DNA of 64,000 nucleotides from Nodularia sp. NIES-3585 (GTDB lineage: Bacteria; Cyanobacteriota; Cyanobacteriia; Cyanobacteriales; Nostocaceae). Location of the stretch: NCBI RefSeq assembly GCF_002218065.1, contig NZ_BDUB01000001.1, positions 3,133,270 through 3,197,269 on the forward strand. The letters are read 5' to 3'. Shown piece after piece: positions 1 to 7,377 of the stretch; the first letter of the stretch is position 1, and each line of letters starts with the position of its first letter. Below the pieces are notes generated by a model, which saw nothing but the letters and a program-made list of their open reading frames with translations, was not told the DNA's origin and searched no databases. Position numbers and translations under genes: made by a program.

Positions 1-239
1 GAACTTGTTTTCCCAGAATTAGCATCAGAATTAATCACTGTTAAACTACCTGAAGGACAATCTTGTTGTTTCTGGCTATTGTGTAAACCCAAGACGACCA
101 CAGGCGTAAAATCTACACTTAACCACTGTTCTATTTGATAGGTTAATAGCGTTTTTCCCTCACTCCAAGGTAGGGATGTTTTACAACTACCCATGCGAGT
201 AGATTTACCAGCAGCGAGAATAATAGCAAAGTTTGCCAA
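1..239 (-). CDS. MobA-like NTP transferase, cut by left edge
   Basis: This is the N-terminal part of a nucleotidyltransferase of the MobA/MocA group, which attach a nucleotide to molybdopterin. About 79 residues are visible before the window ends. The N terminus carries the signature loop LAAGKSTRMG followed by a nearby lysine, which in this family binds the nucleotide phosphates. The start is uncertain: a TTG at 239 gives a sensible N terminus (LANFAIILAAG), but the frame stays open upstream into the end of the xdhC-like gene. It lies directly downstream of that gene on the same strand, so the two are probably co-transcribed and serve the maturation of a molybdenum hydroxylase. Family assignment is firm; the exact substrate (GTP or CTP) is not visible. 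Confidence 0.8.
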   Translation of the reverse strand, partial: MANFAIILAAGKSTRMGSCKTSLPWSEGKTLLTYQIEQWLSVDFTPVVVLGLHNSQKQQDCPSGSLTVINSDANSGKTS

Positions 240-261
240 TTTTAGTTTATATCTAATCTTT

Positions 262-1239
262 CTACATTTTCGCAGATAAGGATGTTCCGGTTCCACCACG
301 GCGGACTTTAATTAATTCTGCACAGATACTCACAGCGATTTCTTCTGGTGTTAATGCGCCAATATCTAAACCAATAGGTGCATATATTTGTTGTATAAAT
401 TCCGGATTTAGTTGCAAGTTTTTGTATACTGTCCGAACTCGTTTCTCACTACCCACCATCCCAATATATTGTAGCTGTAAATTACTGAGCATTTGTAAGG
501 CTTCTAAATCTTGCACATAACCTCTAGTGACTAAAGCGACGTATAAATTAGGAATTTTTTCTAGGATCTCTGTAATTAAATTAATGGCTTGCGTTAGTAC
601 CAGTGATGCGTCGGGAAATCTTTCTGGGGTAGCAAAGTCTGAGCGCTCATCGTGTACAATAATTTCAAATCCGGCTATTTTGGCAACTTGTGCTAAGTAA
701 AAGCCTATATGTCCCGCACCCATAATTAAGAGTGTGGGTGGTGGTAGCAAGGTTTCGATTAAAGCATGATTTTTTAACTGTGGTAAGCTGGACGTGTTTG
801 TTGTTTCTAAGTAAGGTTTGGCATCTGTATTAAATGGGGTGACAATTGCAAGCGATCGCCTCTGGCACTGCGCTCCGCGCAATCGCCCGGATGTTAAAAT
901 ATCTATAATTTGGTTGACTAAGTTTAAATTTTCACTTTCTGTCCATAGTTCTAGCCATACCAACATTGTGCCACCACAAACGCCTTGAGTGGCTGGTGTG
1001 CCTGTTAAATCAATTTCTACAAATTTTTTCTCGCCTGTTTGGAGTATTTCTAAGGCTTGCTGATAAACTTTGGCTTCTCCAGCACCACCGCCAATTGTTC
1101 CGTAGGTTTTTCCGTCAGCGCTGATCAACATTTTTGCGCCTACTTCTCTGGGTACTGAACCTTTGGTACTTGTGACTGTGGCTAGGACTACGGGGTTTTG
1201 TTTTAAGCTTTTTGCTAGTTTTTGGTAAAAGTTGAGCAT
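262..1239 (-). CDS. XdhC/CoxI family molybdoenzyme maturation factor
   Basis: A 325-residue XdhC/CoxI family protein. Such proteins bind molybdenum cofactor and help insert the sulfurated form into xanthine dehydrogenase-type enzymes in the cytoplasm. The N-terminal XdhC domain shows GSVPREVGAKML and a CGGTMLVWLE segment. The C-terminal half is a Rossmann-like domain with LLIMGAGHIG, an acidic residue after the second strand (VHDE), MVGSEKRV and a closing RRGGTG segment. The ATG start at 1239 fits the family length. A MobA-like gene follows 22 bp downstream, the usual pairing. An apparent fragment of a purine-catabolism-type deacetylase upstream fits a former purine degradation locus, but no molybdenum hydroxylase subunit is in the window. 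Confidence 0.9.
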   Translation of the reverse strand: MLNFYQKLAKSLKQNPVVLATVTSTKGSVPREVGAKMLISADGKTYGTIGGGAGEAKVYQQALEILQTGEKKFVEIDLTGTPATQGVCGGTMLVWLELWTESENLNLVNQIIDILTSGRLRGAQCQRRSLAIVTPFNTDAKPYLETTNTSSLPQLKNHALIETLLPPPTLLIMGAGHIGFYLAQVAKIAGFEIIVHDERSDFATPERFPDASLVLTQAINLITEILEKIPNLYVALVTRGYVQDLEALQMLSNLQLQYIGMVGSEKRVRTVYKNLQLNPEFIQQIYAPIGLDIGALTPEEIAVSICAELIKVRRGGTGTSLSAKM

Positions 1240-1453
1240 TTATGAGGAACGTTCGCGTAGCGTGCGCGTAGCGCATACCGCAAAGGACGCAAAGTACACG
1301 AAGAAGAAAGTATAGCGGTATGCACTTGAATCAAGTACATCATAGCCCCCTCCTCGCTCGCGGGGAGGGGGTTGGGGGTGGGGTTCTTGTATCTCACTTA
1401 ACTGATAACCGCTATAGAAAGAAATGATCTGGTTTTTTCTAATTATCTGTCGT
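1240..1453. repeat. Dispersed repeats, no gene
   Basis: This spacer holds fragments of repeats common in Nostoc genomes: a gcgtagcgtgcgcgtagcg run, a cgcaaaggacgcaaag stretch, and a G/C palindrome of the form ccccctcctcgc...gcggggaggggg near 1348-1374. The short reading frames across it are low-complexity and have no recognisable product. Confidence 0.5.
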
Positions 1454-1614
1454 CAGATACCCATAGGTTTACTGTAGTTTCGGCAAGAAGTATACTTAGC
1501 AATTTCTGGATGACTATTTAAATTGAGTTGAATCACTACCCAAACGGCAACTTTGGCATGATTAGGTAACTTTAAAACCGCACGTTGAGTAATTGGTTGA
1601 TATGATCGGGGCAA
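1454..1614 (-). pseudogene. Remnant of polysaccharide deacetylase/allantoinase-like gene
   Basis: Reading the minus strand gives about 50 residues including the stretch QPITQRAVLKLPNHAKVAVW, then an unrelated tail and a stop. The stretch resembles the N terminus of polysaccharide-deacetylase-type enzymes of the PuuE/allantoinase group, which usually have a bases-of-P-LKLPN-ARVAVW pattern just after the start. The catalytic deacetylase domain is absent, so this is a 5' gene fragment. Its position upstream of the XdhC gene would make sense in a purine/ureide degradation cluster. The assignment rests on remembered family resemblance only. Confidence 0.4.
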
Positions 1615-1766
1615 TATTGATTTTAAACTTTGGTTTATGCAATATAAAATATAACTTCTATGGTTGTGGTCAGGTATTATTTAAATTTTATATCTTAGAC
1701 GTAAGCCGTAATTGCACAGGAAAAATCTGAAAAATATGCAAGGGTGTATACTCGAATTTCTCAAAA

Positions 1767-2096
1767 TTAAGATGGGAATGAGCAGAATATATCGTTATAG
1801 CAAAAACCACGCTCATACAGATAAGTCAAATAGTATGAAAGACTAAAAGCAAATATGGCAAAAATTACAGGAATCATCGTTCTAAATTCTAGTTTCCGTT
1901 TATTGAAGATTTCCGATAATGACATTAAAATAGTTAAAGGCCAAAAAATAGTTGTAATGAGAAACATCACAAAAGATAAAAATTTCTCTTCTATATTGGC
2001 AGTAGGATGACGTAGGGAAAATTTGAGCCAATTGGTGAAAAAATAGCAGGTCATTAGAAAATAGCTAATCAGTAAAGTTAATTGCAGCTGATTCAT
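1767..2096 (-). CDS. Small membrane protein of unknown function
   Basis: A protein of 109 residues that I do not recognise. It has three likely membrane segments: near the N terminus (LTLLISYFLMTCYFF), in the middle (FLSFVMFLITTIFWPLTILM) and near the C terminus (MIPVIFAIFAFSLSYYL), ending in a short Cys-containing tail. The ATG at 2096 is preferred over an upstream GTG because an AAGGAG Shine-Dalgarno sequence lies about 8 bases before it and would overlap the GTG. It stands alone, with about 300 bases of AT-rich sequence upstream. No function can be assigned. Confidence 0.6.
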   Translation of the reverse strand: MNQLQLTLLISYFLMTCYFFTNWLKFSLRHPTANIEEKFLSFVMFLITTIFWPLTILMSLSEIFNKRKLEFRTMIPVIFAIFAFSLSYYLTYLYERGFCYNDIFCSFPS

Positions 2097-2406
2097 TTTT
2101 AACACTCCTTATGGTTAAACCCACAAAACTGAATACCGTTATTATATGATTTGATTGCCAAAAATCCAGCTATATGTAACTGGGATTTTCTGCTTCCTGA
2201 TGTCACCCTAATCATCTTTGAATAATAAATATAATCCGAAGCTAGCAAACACATAAATCAGTGCTGACGCTTAATTTCAGCTAAAAATTAGCTGAAGGGC
2301 AATTATGACGCATTTTTAGTCAATTAACTTACACTAATTCATGATGATAGTAACTGTCGTAGGGGTTAAACCCCTGGTAACCATCTATACAAAATAGCTA
2401 ATTTGC
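2097..2406. other. AT-rich intergenic stretch, nothing recognised
   Basis: About 310 bases with only short reading frames. A small imperfect hairpin (gtaggggttaaacccctgg, near 2358-2376) is the only visible structure. No gene or RNA recognised. Confidence 0.5.
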
Positions 2407-2508
2407 TTAGTCTGGGGAATGATTTTGGGGGAATAAATAGGCGATCGCAGCCCCACCAGATATAGTCAATAAACTTACCAAAAATGTCGCCAAAACAAAA
2501 GTAGACAT
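2407..2508 (-). CDS. Candidate 33-residue single-span membrane peptide
   Basis: A short reading frame starting with ATG at 2508 encodes 33 residues: a hydrophobic span (FVLATFLVSLLTISGGAAIA) followed by the polar tail YLFPQNHSPD. The size and layout resemble the small one-helix subunits of cyanobacterial membrane complexes, but the sequence matches none that I know (PetG/L/M/N, PsaM/I, PsbM/T/X/Y). There is no strong Shine-Dalgarno sequence. It lies about 110 bases downstream of the histidine kinase on the same strand and could be read from the same transcript. It could also be chance. Confidence 0.35.
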   Translation of the reverse strand: MSTFVLATFLVSLLTISGGAAIAYLFPQNHSPD

Positions 2509-2615
2509 TGGGAAAATGGGAAATAGGGAGAATAATTGTCCTCTATACTTTTCAAGTTACCAATTTGATATGACGCAAATGCCACCAGCTTGTGTCAATT
2601 TTTTGTCTTCACAAC

Positions 2616-3722
2616 TCAAGCCAAAGGTAAGCAAAAACGAAAGGTGCTGCCCATTCCCAATTCGCTGGTTACGTAAATCCGACCGCCTTGCAGTTCCACT
2701 AGACGGCGAGTTATAGTTAAACCAATACCAGTACCACCAGAATCGCGATCGCGTGATTGGTCAGCCCGCCAAAAGCGTTCAAACACATGGGGCAAATCCT
2801 CAGGAGTAATCCCAATACCTGTATCGATAACAGCAATCCAGAGTTGAGACGCTTCAATAGAAACACGGATAGTAATTGCACCTTTGACAGTATGACGGAT
2901 AGCATTACCCAGTAAATTGACTAACACCTGTTCTGTGCGGTCAATATCTGCCAATACCAGCGGTAATTGGTCGGGACATTCCCAGCCTAAAACAGGGCCA
3001 TCTTCTAGCAGTTGGTCGCTAAATTTTTCCACTAATGACTCTAATAAAGGCCGCAAAGTCACAGGTTGGATATTAATTGGTAGATAACCAGCTTCTGCCT
3101 TAGATAATTCCTGTAAATCGTTAACTAATCTCTCTAACCGCTTCGTTTCCTTCGCCAATCGCCGATAAATCTCCGGAGATGGTTCCATTTCTCCATCAGC
3201 GAGTTCCTCTAAATAACCCCGCACAACCGTTAATGGTGTCCGCAGTTCATGGGTCATATCCCCAATTAATTCTCGCCGCCGTGCTTCCACCCCTTCTAAA
3301 CTAGCCGCCATCCGATTAAAACTAGTCCCCAACCGTTGTAATTCGGGAATATCAGATAAAGGTAATCGCGCTTCTAGCTGACCTGATGCAAACTTTTGGG
3401 TAATTTGTTCCATCTCTGTCAACCGCAGCATAATTCGTTTAGATACCCAATAACTCAATCCTCCCGCCGCAGTGCTACCGACGACAACAGACCAAATAGT
3501 GCTACGCCGCCAAGCAGTTTCAAATCCTTGCACCAATTCAGTCCGAATATTAATTAATCTCATCCCTCGACTTTCTAATCTTTGCAAGTGCAGGAAAAAA
3601 ATGCGTGGAGAAGAGATTCCACTAATAATTACAAGACTAACTAACCCCACTATCATCACTACGAGGTGGGATAAAAACAGACGCGATGCCAGAGGCAAAG
3701 ACTTTGCCCAACGCCAGCCCAT
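2616..3722 (-). CDS. Membrane sensor histidine kinase (HAMP-HisKA-HATPase)
   Basis: A 368-residue sensor kinase. Two membrane helices (about 17-36 and 76-93) flank a short extracytoplasmic loop of roughly 40 residues. A HAMP linker follows (to about 145), then a HisKA domain with the H-box DMTHELRTPL, the phosphorylated histidine being residue 158. The HATPase domain has the N-box NLLGNAIRHT, the G1 box DTGIGI and the G2 box GTGIGL. All catalytic motifs are intact. It lies 15 bp downstream of the response regulator on the same strand, a standard two-component operon. The small sensing loop suggests detection of a membrane or envelope signal; the stimulus cannot be told from sequence. Confidence 0.95.
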   Translation of the reverse strand: MGWRWAKSLPLASRLFLSHLVVMIVGLVSLVIISGISSPRIFFLHLQRLESRGMRLINIRTELVQGFETAWRRSTIWSVVVGSTAAGGLSYWVSKRIMLRLTEMEQITQKFASGQLEARLPLSDIPELQRLGTSFNRMAASLEGVEARRRELIGDMTHELRTPLTVVRGYLEELADGEMEPSPEIYRRLAKETKRLERLVNDLQELSKAEAGYLPINIQPVTLRPLLESLVEKFSDQLLEDGPVLGWECPDQLPLVLADIDRTEQVLVNLLGNAIRHTVKGAITIRVSIEASQLWIAVIDTGIGITPEDLPHVFERFWRADQSRDRDSGGTGIGLTITRRLVELQGGRIYVTSELGMGSTFRFCLPLA

Positions 3723-3737
3723 GCAATTATCCTTACG

Positions 3738-4442
3738 CTACAGGGAATCTTCAAACTTATAGCCTACCCCAACCACAGTTTTAATAAAAGTAGGACTAGC
3801 CGGATCTGGTTCAACTTTTTTCCGCAATCGTGCTACATGAGTATCTACAACCCGTTCATCACCAAAAAAATCATCACCCCAAAGTTTATCAATTAGTTGA
3901 GTCCGGTTCCAAACTCGACCAGGATTACTAACAAAGGTATTTAATAAATTAAATTCTAAAGTAGTTAAGTCTAAAGTTTCAGCAGGTTGGGAATTAATTT
4001 GCCGAATCGCAGTGTGCTGATCTAAATCAATCACAAAGTGTCGAGTCCGATTCACCTGATGCTGTCCTCCTTGGCGGAGACTACGCCGCAATAATGCCCG
4101 AACCCTAGCAACTAACTCTCTAGGGCTAAAGGGTTTAACCATATAGTCATCAGCACCAGTAGATAAGCCAATCACCCGATCAATTTCCTCACCTCTAGCT
4201 GTCAGCATCAAAATATAGGGATCTTTTGCACCGGGTTGCTGACGAATCCTCGCACACACTTCCAGTCCATCCAACCCCGGAATCATTAAGTCAAGGATGA
4301 TTAAATCTGGTGGTTGTTCCTGAAACATCTGCAAAGCGTTGATACCATCGCGGCTAATACGACAGTCAAATCCCTCTTTGTTTAAAGAATGTTGGATTAA
4401 CTGAGAAATTTCCAGTTCATCCTCAACAATTAAAATATCCAT
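3738..4442 (-). CDS. OmpR/PhoB-family response regulator
   Basis: A 234-residue response regulator. The receiver domain (1-120) has the acidic pocket VEDE, the phospho-acceptor Asp51 (LIILDLMIPG), a conserved Thr in MLTARGEE and Lys in MVKPFSP. The C-terminal winged-helix domain (about 135-232) has LTTLEFNLL, the recognition region DERVVDTHVARLRKKVE and the closing VGVGYKF typical of OmpR/PhoB regulators. It is the first gene of an operon with the histidine kinase 15 bp downstream. It begins with ATG at 4442, 124 bp from the neighbouring NYN gene. Target genes are not evident. Confidence 0.95.
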   Translation of the reverse strand: MDILIVEDELEISQLIQHSLNKEGFDCRISRDGINALQMFQEQPPDLIILDLMIPGLDGLEVCARIRQQPGAKDPYILMLTARGEEIDRVIGLSTGADDYMVKPFSPRELVARVRALLRRSLRQGGQHQVNRTRHFVIDLDQHTAIRQINSQPAETLDLTTLEFNLLNTFVSNPGRVWNRTQLIDKLWGDDFFGDERVVDTHVARLRKKVEPDPASPTFIKTVVGVGYKFEDSL

Positions 4443-4566
4443 CTCAATCAGGATTTAATAAAAAAATACGCAGAGTAATTCCCTAGTTTGCCATTGTACT
4501 CTATTAATCTCATATCAGTAGTTAGGCAGTATTCAATCTCAAATTTGCTCAATTGGCAATGGAGAT

Positions 4567-5277
4567 TTACAGCTTGGAATTGGAAAGCACTCGATAACTA
4601 TAACCAAGATGGGAATCTTTCTGAATGTATTGTTTAATCCTGTCGAGGTCAATGAACTCATCAGCAACATCAATCAAACTGTCGCTAGTGATTGCCCGCA
4701 AACTCACAACTTCAACGCGAGAACCTGTGGCGCTGACAGCATTCACAGCATAAGCTAAATCTCTATCTCCACTCACTAAAATTGCGGTATCATAGTAAGG
4801 AGCTAAGGTAATCATATCCACAGCAATTTCTACATTCAAATTGTGTTTTTTGGTATGGTCTGCCAGTTGAACTTCTTTGGTAACTACACGATAACCATTG
4901 CGACGCATCCAAAACAGAAAACCTTGTTGCTTTTCATTAGGGCGTGGACGTGCAGCACTTGGTCGAGAAGTATCGACAGCAGTATAAAAGAAAGCACGCA
5001 ACAACCGCGAACCTCCAGTTAAATGGCAAAGCAATTTGAGATAGTCGATTTCAATACCGAGTTGTAAAGCTGTATGAAATAGACTTACGCCATCAATGAA
5101 AATAGCTACTCGACCCCGATTTTCAAGTTTTAACGAGGAACTATGAGATAAAGGCTGCCGTTTTTGTATATTTTCATGTTTTGTACCATTTTTTATCAAG
5201 TTTTTTCTTGGTAAATTAGGTTCTCCCTCTGGGAATTGATGGGAATTTTCTGCTTTGGTAAAATTAGTGGTACTCAT
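4567..5277 (-). CDS. NYN (PIN-like) domain protein, LabA/DUF88 family
   Basis: A 236-residue NYN-domain protein, a PIN-like nuclease fold that includes cyanobacterial LabA-type proteins. After a polar N-terminal tail of about 55 residues, the domain begins with VAIFIDGVSLF, whose Asp is the first metal ligand. It continues with EIAVDMITLAP and LVSGDRDLAYAV, which supply the other conserved acidic residues; a basic insert (SAARPRPNEKQQG) lies between. The likely role is RNA binding or cleavage, and some relatives affect clock output. The ATG at 5277 follows a GAGGAG Shine-Dalgarno sequence by a few bases. It stands alone. Confidence 0.85.
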   Translation of the reverse strand: MSTTNFTKAENSHQFPEGEPNLPRKNLIKNGTKHENIQKRQPLSHSSSLKLENRGRVAIFIDGVSLFHTALQLGIEIDYLKLLCHLTGGSRLLRAFFYTAVDTSRPSAARPRPNEKQQGFLFWMRRNGYRVVTKEVQLADHTKKHNLNVEIAVDMITLAPYYDTAILVSGDRDLAYAVNAVSATGSRVEVVSLRAITSDSLIDVADEFIDLDRIKQYIQKDSHLGYSYRVLSNSKL

Positions 5278-6140
5278 GGACTCCTCTAGATTTTAAATCT
5301 GGAAACGCTTTGGGGTAAATTGTCAATAGGTCGTTTTTCACGGCGTAAATATAGATCCTAAAATCACAGCCTTTTGACTGACGATTAGGGGTCATAGCCG
5401 CAAATAAACTCAAATTGTGGTAATTGTAGAGATTCCCAAATATAACGCCCCAAGGAGCTGATAAACTCTTGTTTAGGCAGGTTTTACGCAATCTTTCCTT
5501 TGCCTAAAGGTATGCTGTTGATTACCTACTTCTAATGCATATAGGTTGATCGCAGCAAGCAACAAATTGGGTGAAAGTGGCTTGGCTGTGATGCTAGAAG
5601 TAAAGGTGAACCTTTGGCAGTTAGTTTTATTGTACATCGCTATTGAAAAATCCTTCATTAAGGCAATCTTTGTATATTTATCTAGTGATATTTACCACTA
5701 AATTTTGAGTAAAAGTTATCAAATAAAAATATTATTTATTGTTTAATTTTTCATGAATCTAGAATAGAATATTTCCATTGCCAGGTATATAACCAACATT
5801 ATTTATCCTGGTTTTGACGTGATCAGACATGGGCTATTAGCGGTAATCGCTGATCAAACAGAAACTTGATCAGGACATAAATGTTTTAGTTTTTACATAA
5901 AGAATTGTATCTAACAATTAGAATAGGGTAAATCATCGCAGGTTTGTGGTGATAGCTTGAGTGGTCAGAAAATTTACACTCAAGATTTAATTATTTTTAG
6001 TGACATAAATGATTTCTTTATATCTTCTATAGAGCTTTCGTTAACTAGATAACTAACTTTACTTGCTTCTATAATCTAAAGAATTCGACCATCACTATGT
6101 TCAGTGGTGGAGTTGAAATCCAATAGAGAGGAAAGTCAAA
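5278..6140. promoter_or_regulatory. Long upstream region of the peptide locus
   Basis: About 860 bases without a convincing gene; two reading frames of 60-75 codons here have no domain and poor composition. A perfect 8-bp inverted repeat with 8 bases between arms (ctgatcaa at 5850-5857, ttgatcag at 5866-5873), plus another gatcag at 5821-5826, is a candidate operator ahead of the precursor gene at 6141. The precursor is preceded by a good ribosome binding site (gagagga near 6125-6131). Confidence 0.4.
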
Positions 6141-6392
6141 ATGGCAAAGAATCAAAATGAGCGTCGCACTCAATTTGAAATTAATGATTTGATTGATGAT
6201 GCTGTAAACAATGCAGTAGAAAGAAGAAATCAAGCATTAGATGCTGATTCAGATTTGTCAGGCTTGTCTGAAGAAGAAGCTGCAAATATTTCCGGCGGTC
6301 AGGTGACGACAAAAATTGCGATCGCAGGTTACCGCCCTATTTGTCCTCCAATTACACTGGGCATTATTTACATCCCACCAACAATTAAGTAA
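6141..6392 (+). CDS. Double-glycine leader precursor peptide, Pro-rich core
   Basis: An 83-residue probable precursor of an exported peptide. Residues 1-53 form an acidic, helical leader (FEINDLIDDAVNNAVERR, then LSEEEAANISGG) ending at Gly52-Gly53, the cut site used by C39-peptidase ABC transporters. The 30-residue core starts at Gln54 and has six prolines, one cysteine (YRPICPP) and a hydrophobic end (IIYIPPTIK). The same leader style occurs in cyanobacterial bacteriocin-like peptides. The ATG is preceded by a GAGAGGA ribosome binding site. It heads a plus-strand run with a Cys-rich protein, a Nif11 precursor and a radical-SAM gene. The export genes lie about 4 kb away on the other strand. 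Activity is unknown. Confidence 0.75.
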   Translation: MAKNQNERRTQFEINDLIDDAVNNAVERRNQALDADSDLSGLSEEEAANISGGQVTTKIAIAGYRPICPPITLGIIYIPPTIK

Positions 6393-6437
6393 TTTGAGCC
6401 TGAAGTAAAAACAGTTTCTTTGCTAGAGGCTTGATTA

Positions 6438-6875
6438 ATGGAAAATTTGCCTACTGAAAATACCACACTCTGTCCCAGTTCTAGACCAGAAGCTGTAAAT
6501 AGTGTTGTCTTTGGAGTTATCGGTGGAACTGTAGCAGAACCTCGTGTAGCTTATCTCAAGCAGCCACAGCCTGTCACAAGTGAACTATTAGCCAAGGCTA
6601 GTCCCATTACACCTGCCGAAATATTCCGTACAGCTTCACCTTGCGCGACTAAAAATTGTCAGCATTTTGATGGACAAGATTGCCGTCTCGCAATGCAAAT
6701 TGTAGAGAAATTACCTGCGGTAGCTAAGGAACTTCCTCCCTGTTCTATACGCAGAGATTGTCGTTGGTGGCAACAAGAAGGCAAAGCAGCTTGTAGGCGT
6801 TGCCCGCAAGTGATTACAGATAACTACAATGCATCTGAACTAGTAATGAATGTGGCAAATTCTAGTGCTAGATAA
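6438..6875 (+). CDS. Cys-rich accessory protein of the peptide locus
   Basis: A 145-residue protein I cannot name. The first 60 residues are low in Cys (GVIGGTVAEPRVAYL and a Pro/Gln-rich segment). The second half has eight cysteines in pairs (CATKNC, then DC, LPPC, RRDC, CRRC), a spacing that would suit a metal or Fe-S site. It lies between two precursor peptide genes and has its own AGAGG ribosome binding site. That context suggests a role in modification, or as a partner of the radical-SAM enzyme, but this is inference. Confidence 0.6.
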   Translation: MENLPTENTTLCPSSRPEAVNSVVFGVIGGTVAEPRVAYLKQPQPVTSELLAKASPITPAEIFRTASPCATKNCQHFDGQDCRLAMQIVEKLPAVAKELPPCSIRRDCRWWQQEGKAACRRCPQVITDNYNASELVMNVANSSAR

Positions 6876-6907
6876 GCCAATTTGCAACTATATTTTAGGA
6901 GGAAATA

Positions 6908-7243
6908 ATGTCTCTCGAACACGTCAAGACTTTCTACGAAAAAATAGCAAAAGATGAGAGTTTTCGCGCTCAAGTTCAAGGTGCGACAAGTAAAGATGAA
7001 TGTAGCCAAATAGTTAAAAGTGCTGGTTACGATTTCACCCAAGAAGAGTTTGAAGAATATACTCTTCAATTGTTGGAATCCACTGCTAATGAAGGTGAAC
7101 TCCAAGATTTGAGTGAGGAAGAATTAGCAGCAGTTGTTGGTGGTGCAACAACAGGAATTGTGGGATCTATATTACCTTATATGGTCTTACTGTATGGGTT
7201 GCCACCAATGGATCTTTGGCCACAAAATAAATTTTTGAAGTGA
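6908..7243 (+). CDS. Nif11-type leader precursor peptide with LYG core motif
   Basis: A 111-residue precursor. Residues 1-65 are a Nif11-like leader (MSLEHVKTFYEKIAKDESFR start, YDFTQEEFEE helix), followed by LSEEELAAVVGG with the double glycine at 78-79. The core of 32 residues contains LPYMVLLYGLPPMDLWP. The Leu95-Tyr96-Gly97 unit matches the X-Y-G motif on which cyanobacterial radical-SAM spliceases act: they excise a tyramine unit and leave an alpha-keto-beta-amino acid, as described for the Pleurocapsa Plp system. A strong AGGAGG ribosome binding site lies 6 bases before the ATG. The intact leader and core suggest it is still a substrate, although the adjacent maturase is truncated. Confidence 0.8.
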   Translation: MSLEHVKTFYEKIAKDESFRAQVQGATSKDECSQIVKSAGYDFTQEEFEEYTLQLLESTANEGELQDLSEEELAAVVGGATTGIVGSILPYMVLLYGLPPMDLWPQNKFLK

Positions 7244-7261
7244 CCTTTTGAGGATAAAACT

Positions 7262-7372
7262 ATGTCTCTAGAACACGTCAAAGGTTTCTACGCACAGTTA
7301 GCAAATGATGAAACTTTTCGCACTCAAATACAAGGTGTGCAAAGTAAGGATGAATGTAGCCAAGTAGGGTAA
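7262..7372 (+). pseudogene. Truncated second Nif11 precursor
   Basis: An ATG at 7262 with a GAGG ribosome binding site opens a 36-codon frame that closely copies the leader of the precursor at 6908 (MSLEHVKGFYAQLANDETFR, then QSKDECSQ). Similarity to that paralogue stops abruptly at about 7366, after which the frame reads two foreign codons and a stop. The rest of the leader, the double glycine and the core are missing. The next bases belong to the radical-SAM gene, so one deletion appears to have removed the 3' part of this precursor and the 5' part of the maturase. Confidence 0.8.
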
Positions 7373-7377
7373 ATGAG

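Noticed and set aside
5264-5658. Two overlapping minus-strand frames upstream of the NYN gene
   Set aside because: No domain, no good ribosome binding site and atypical composition; treated as upstream sequence.
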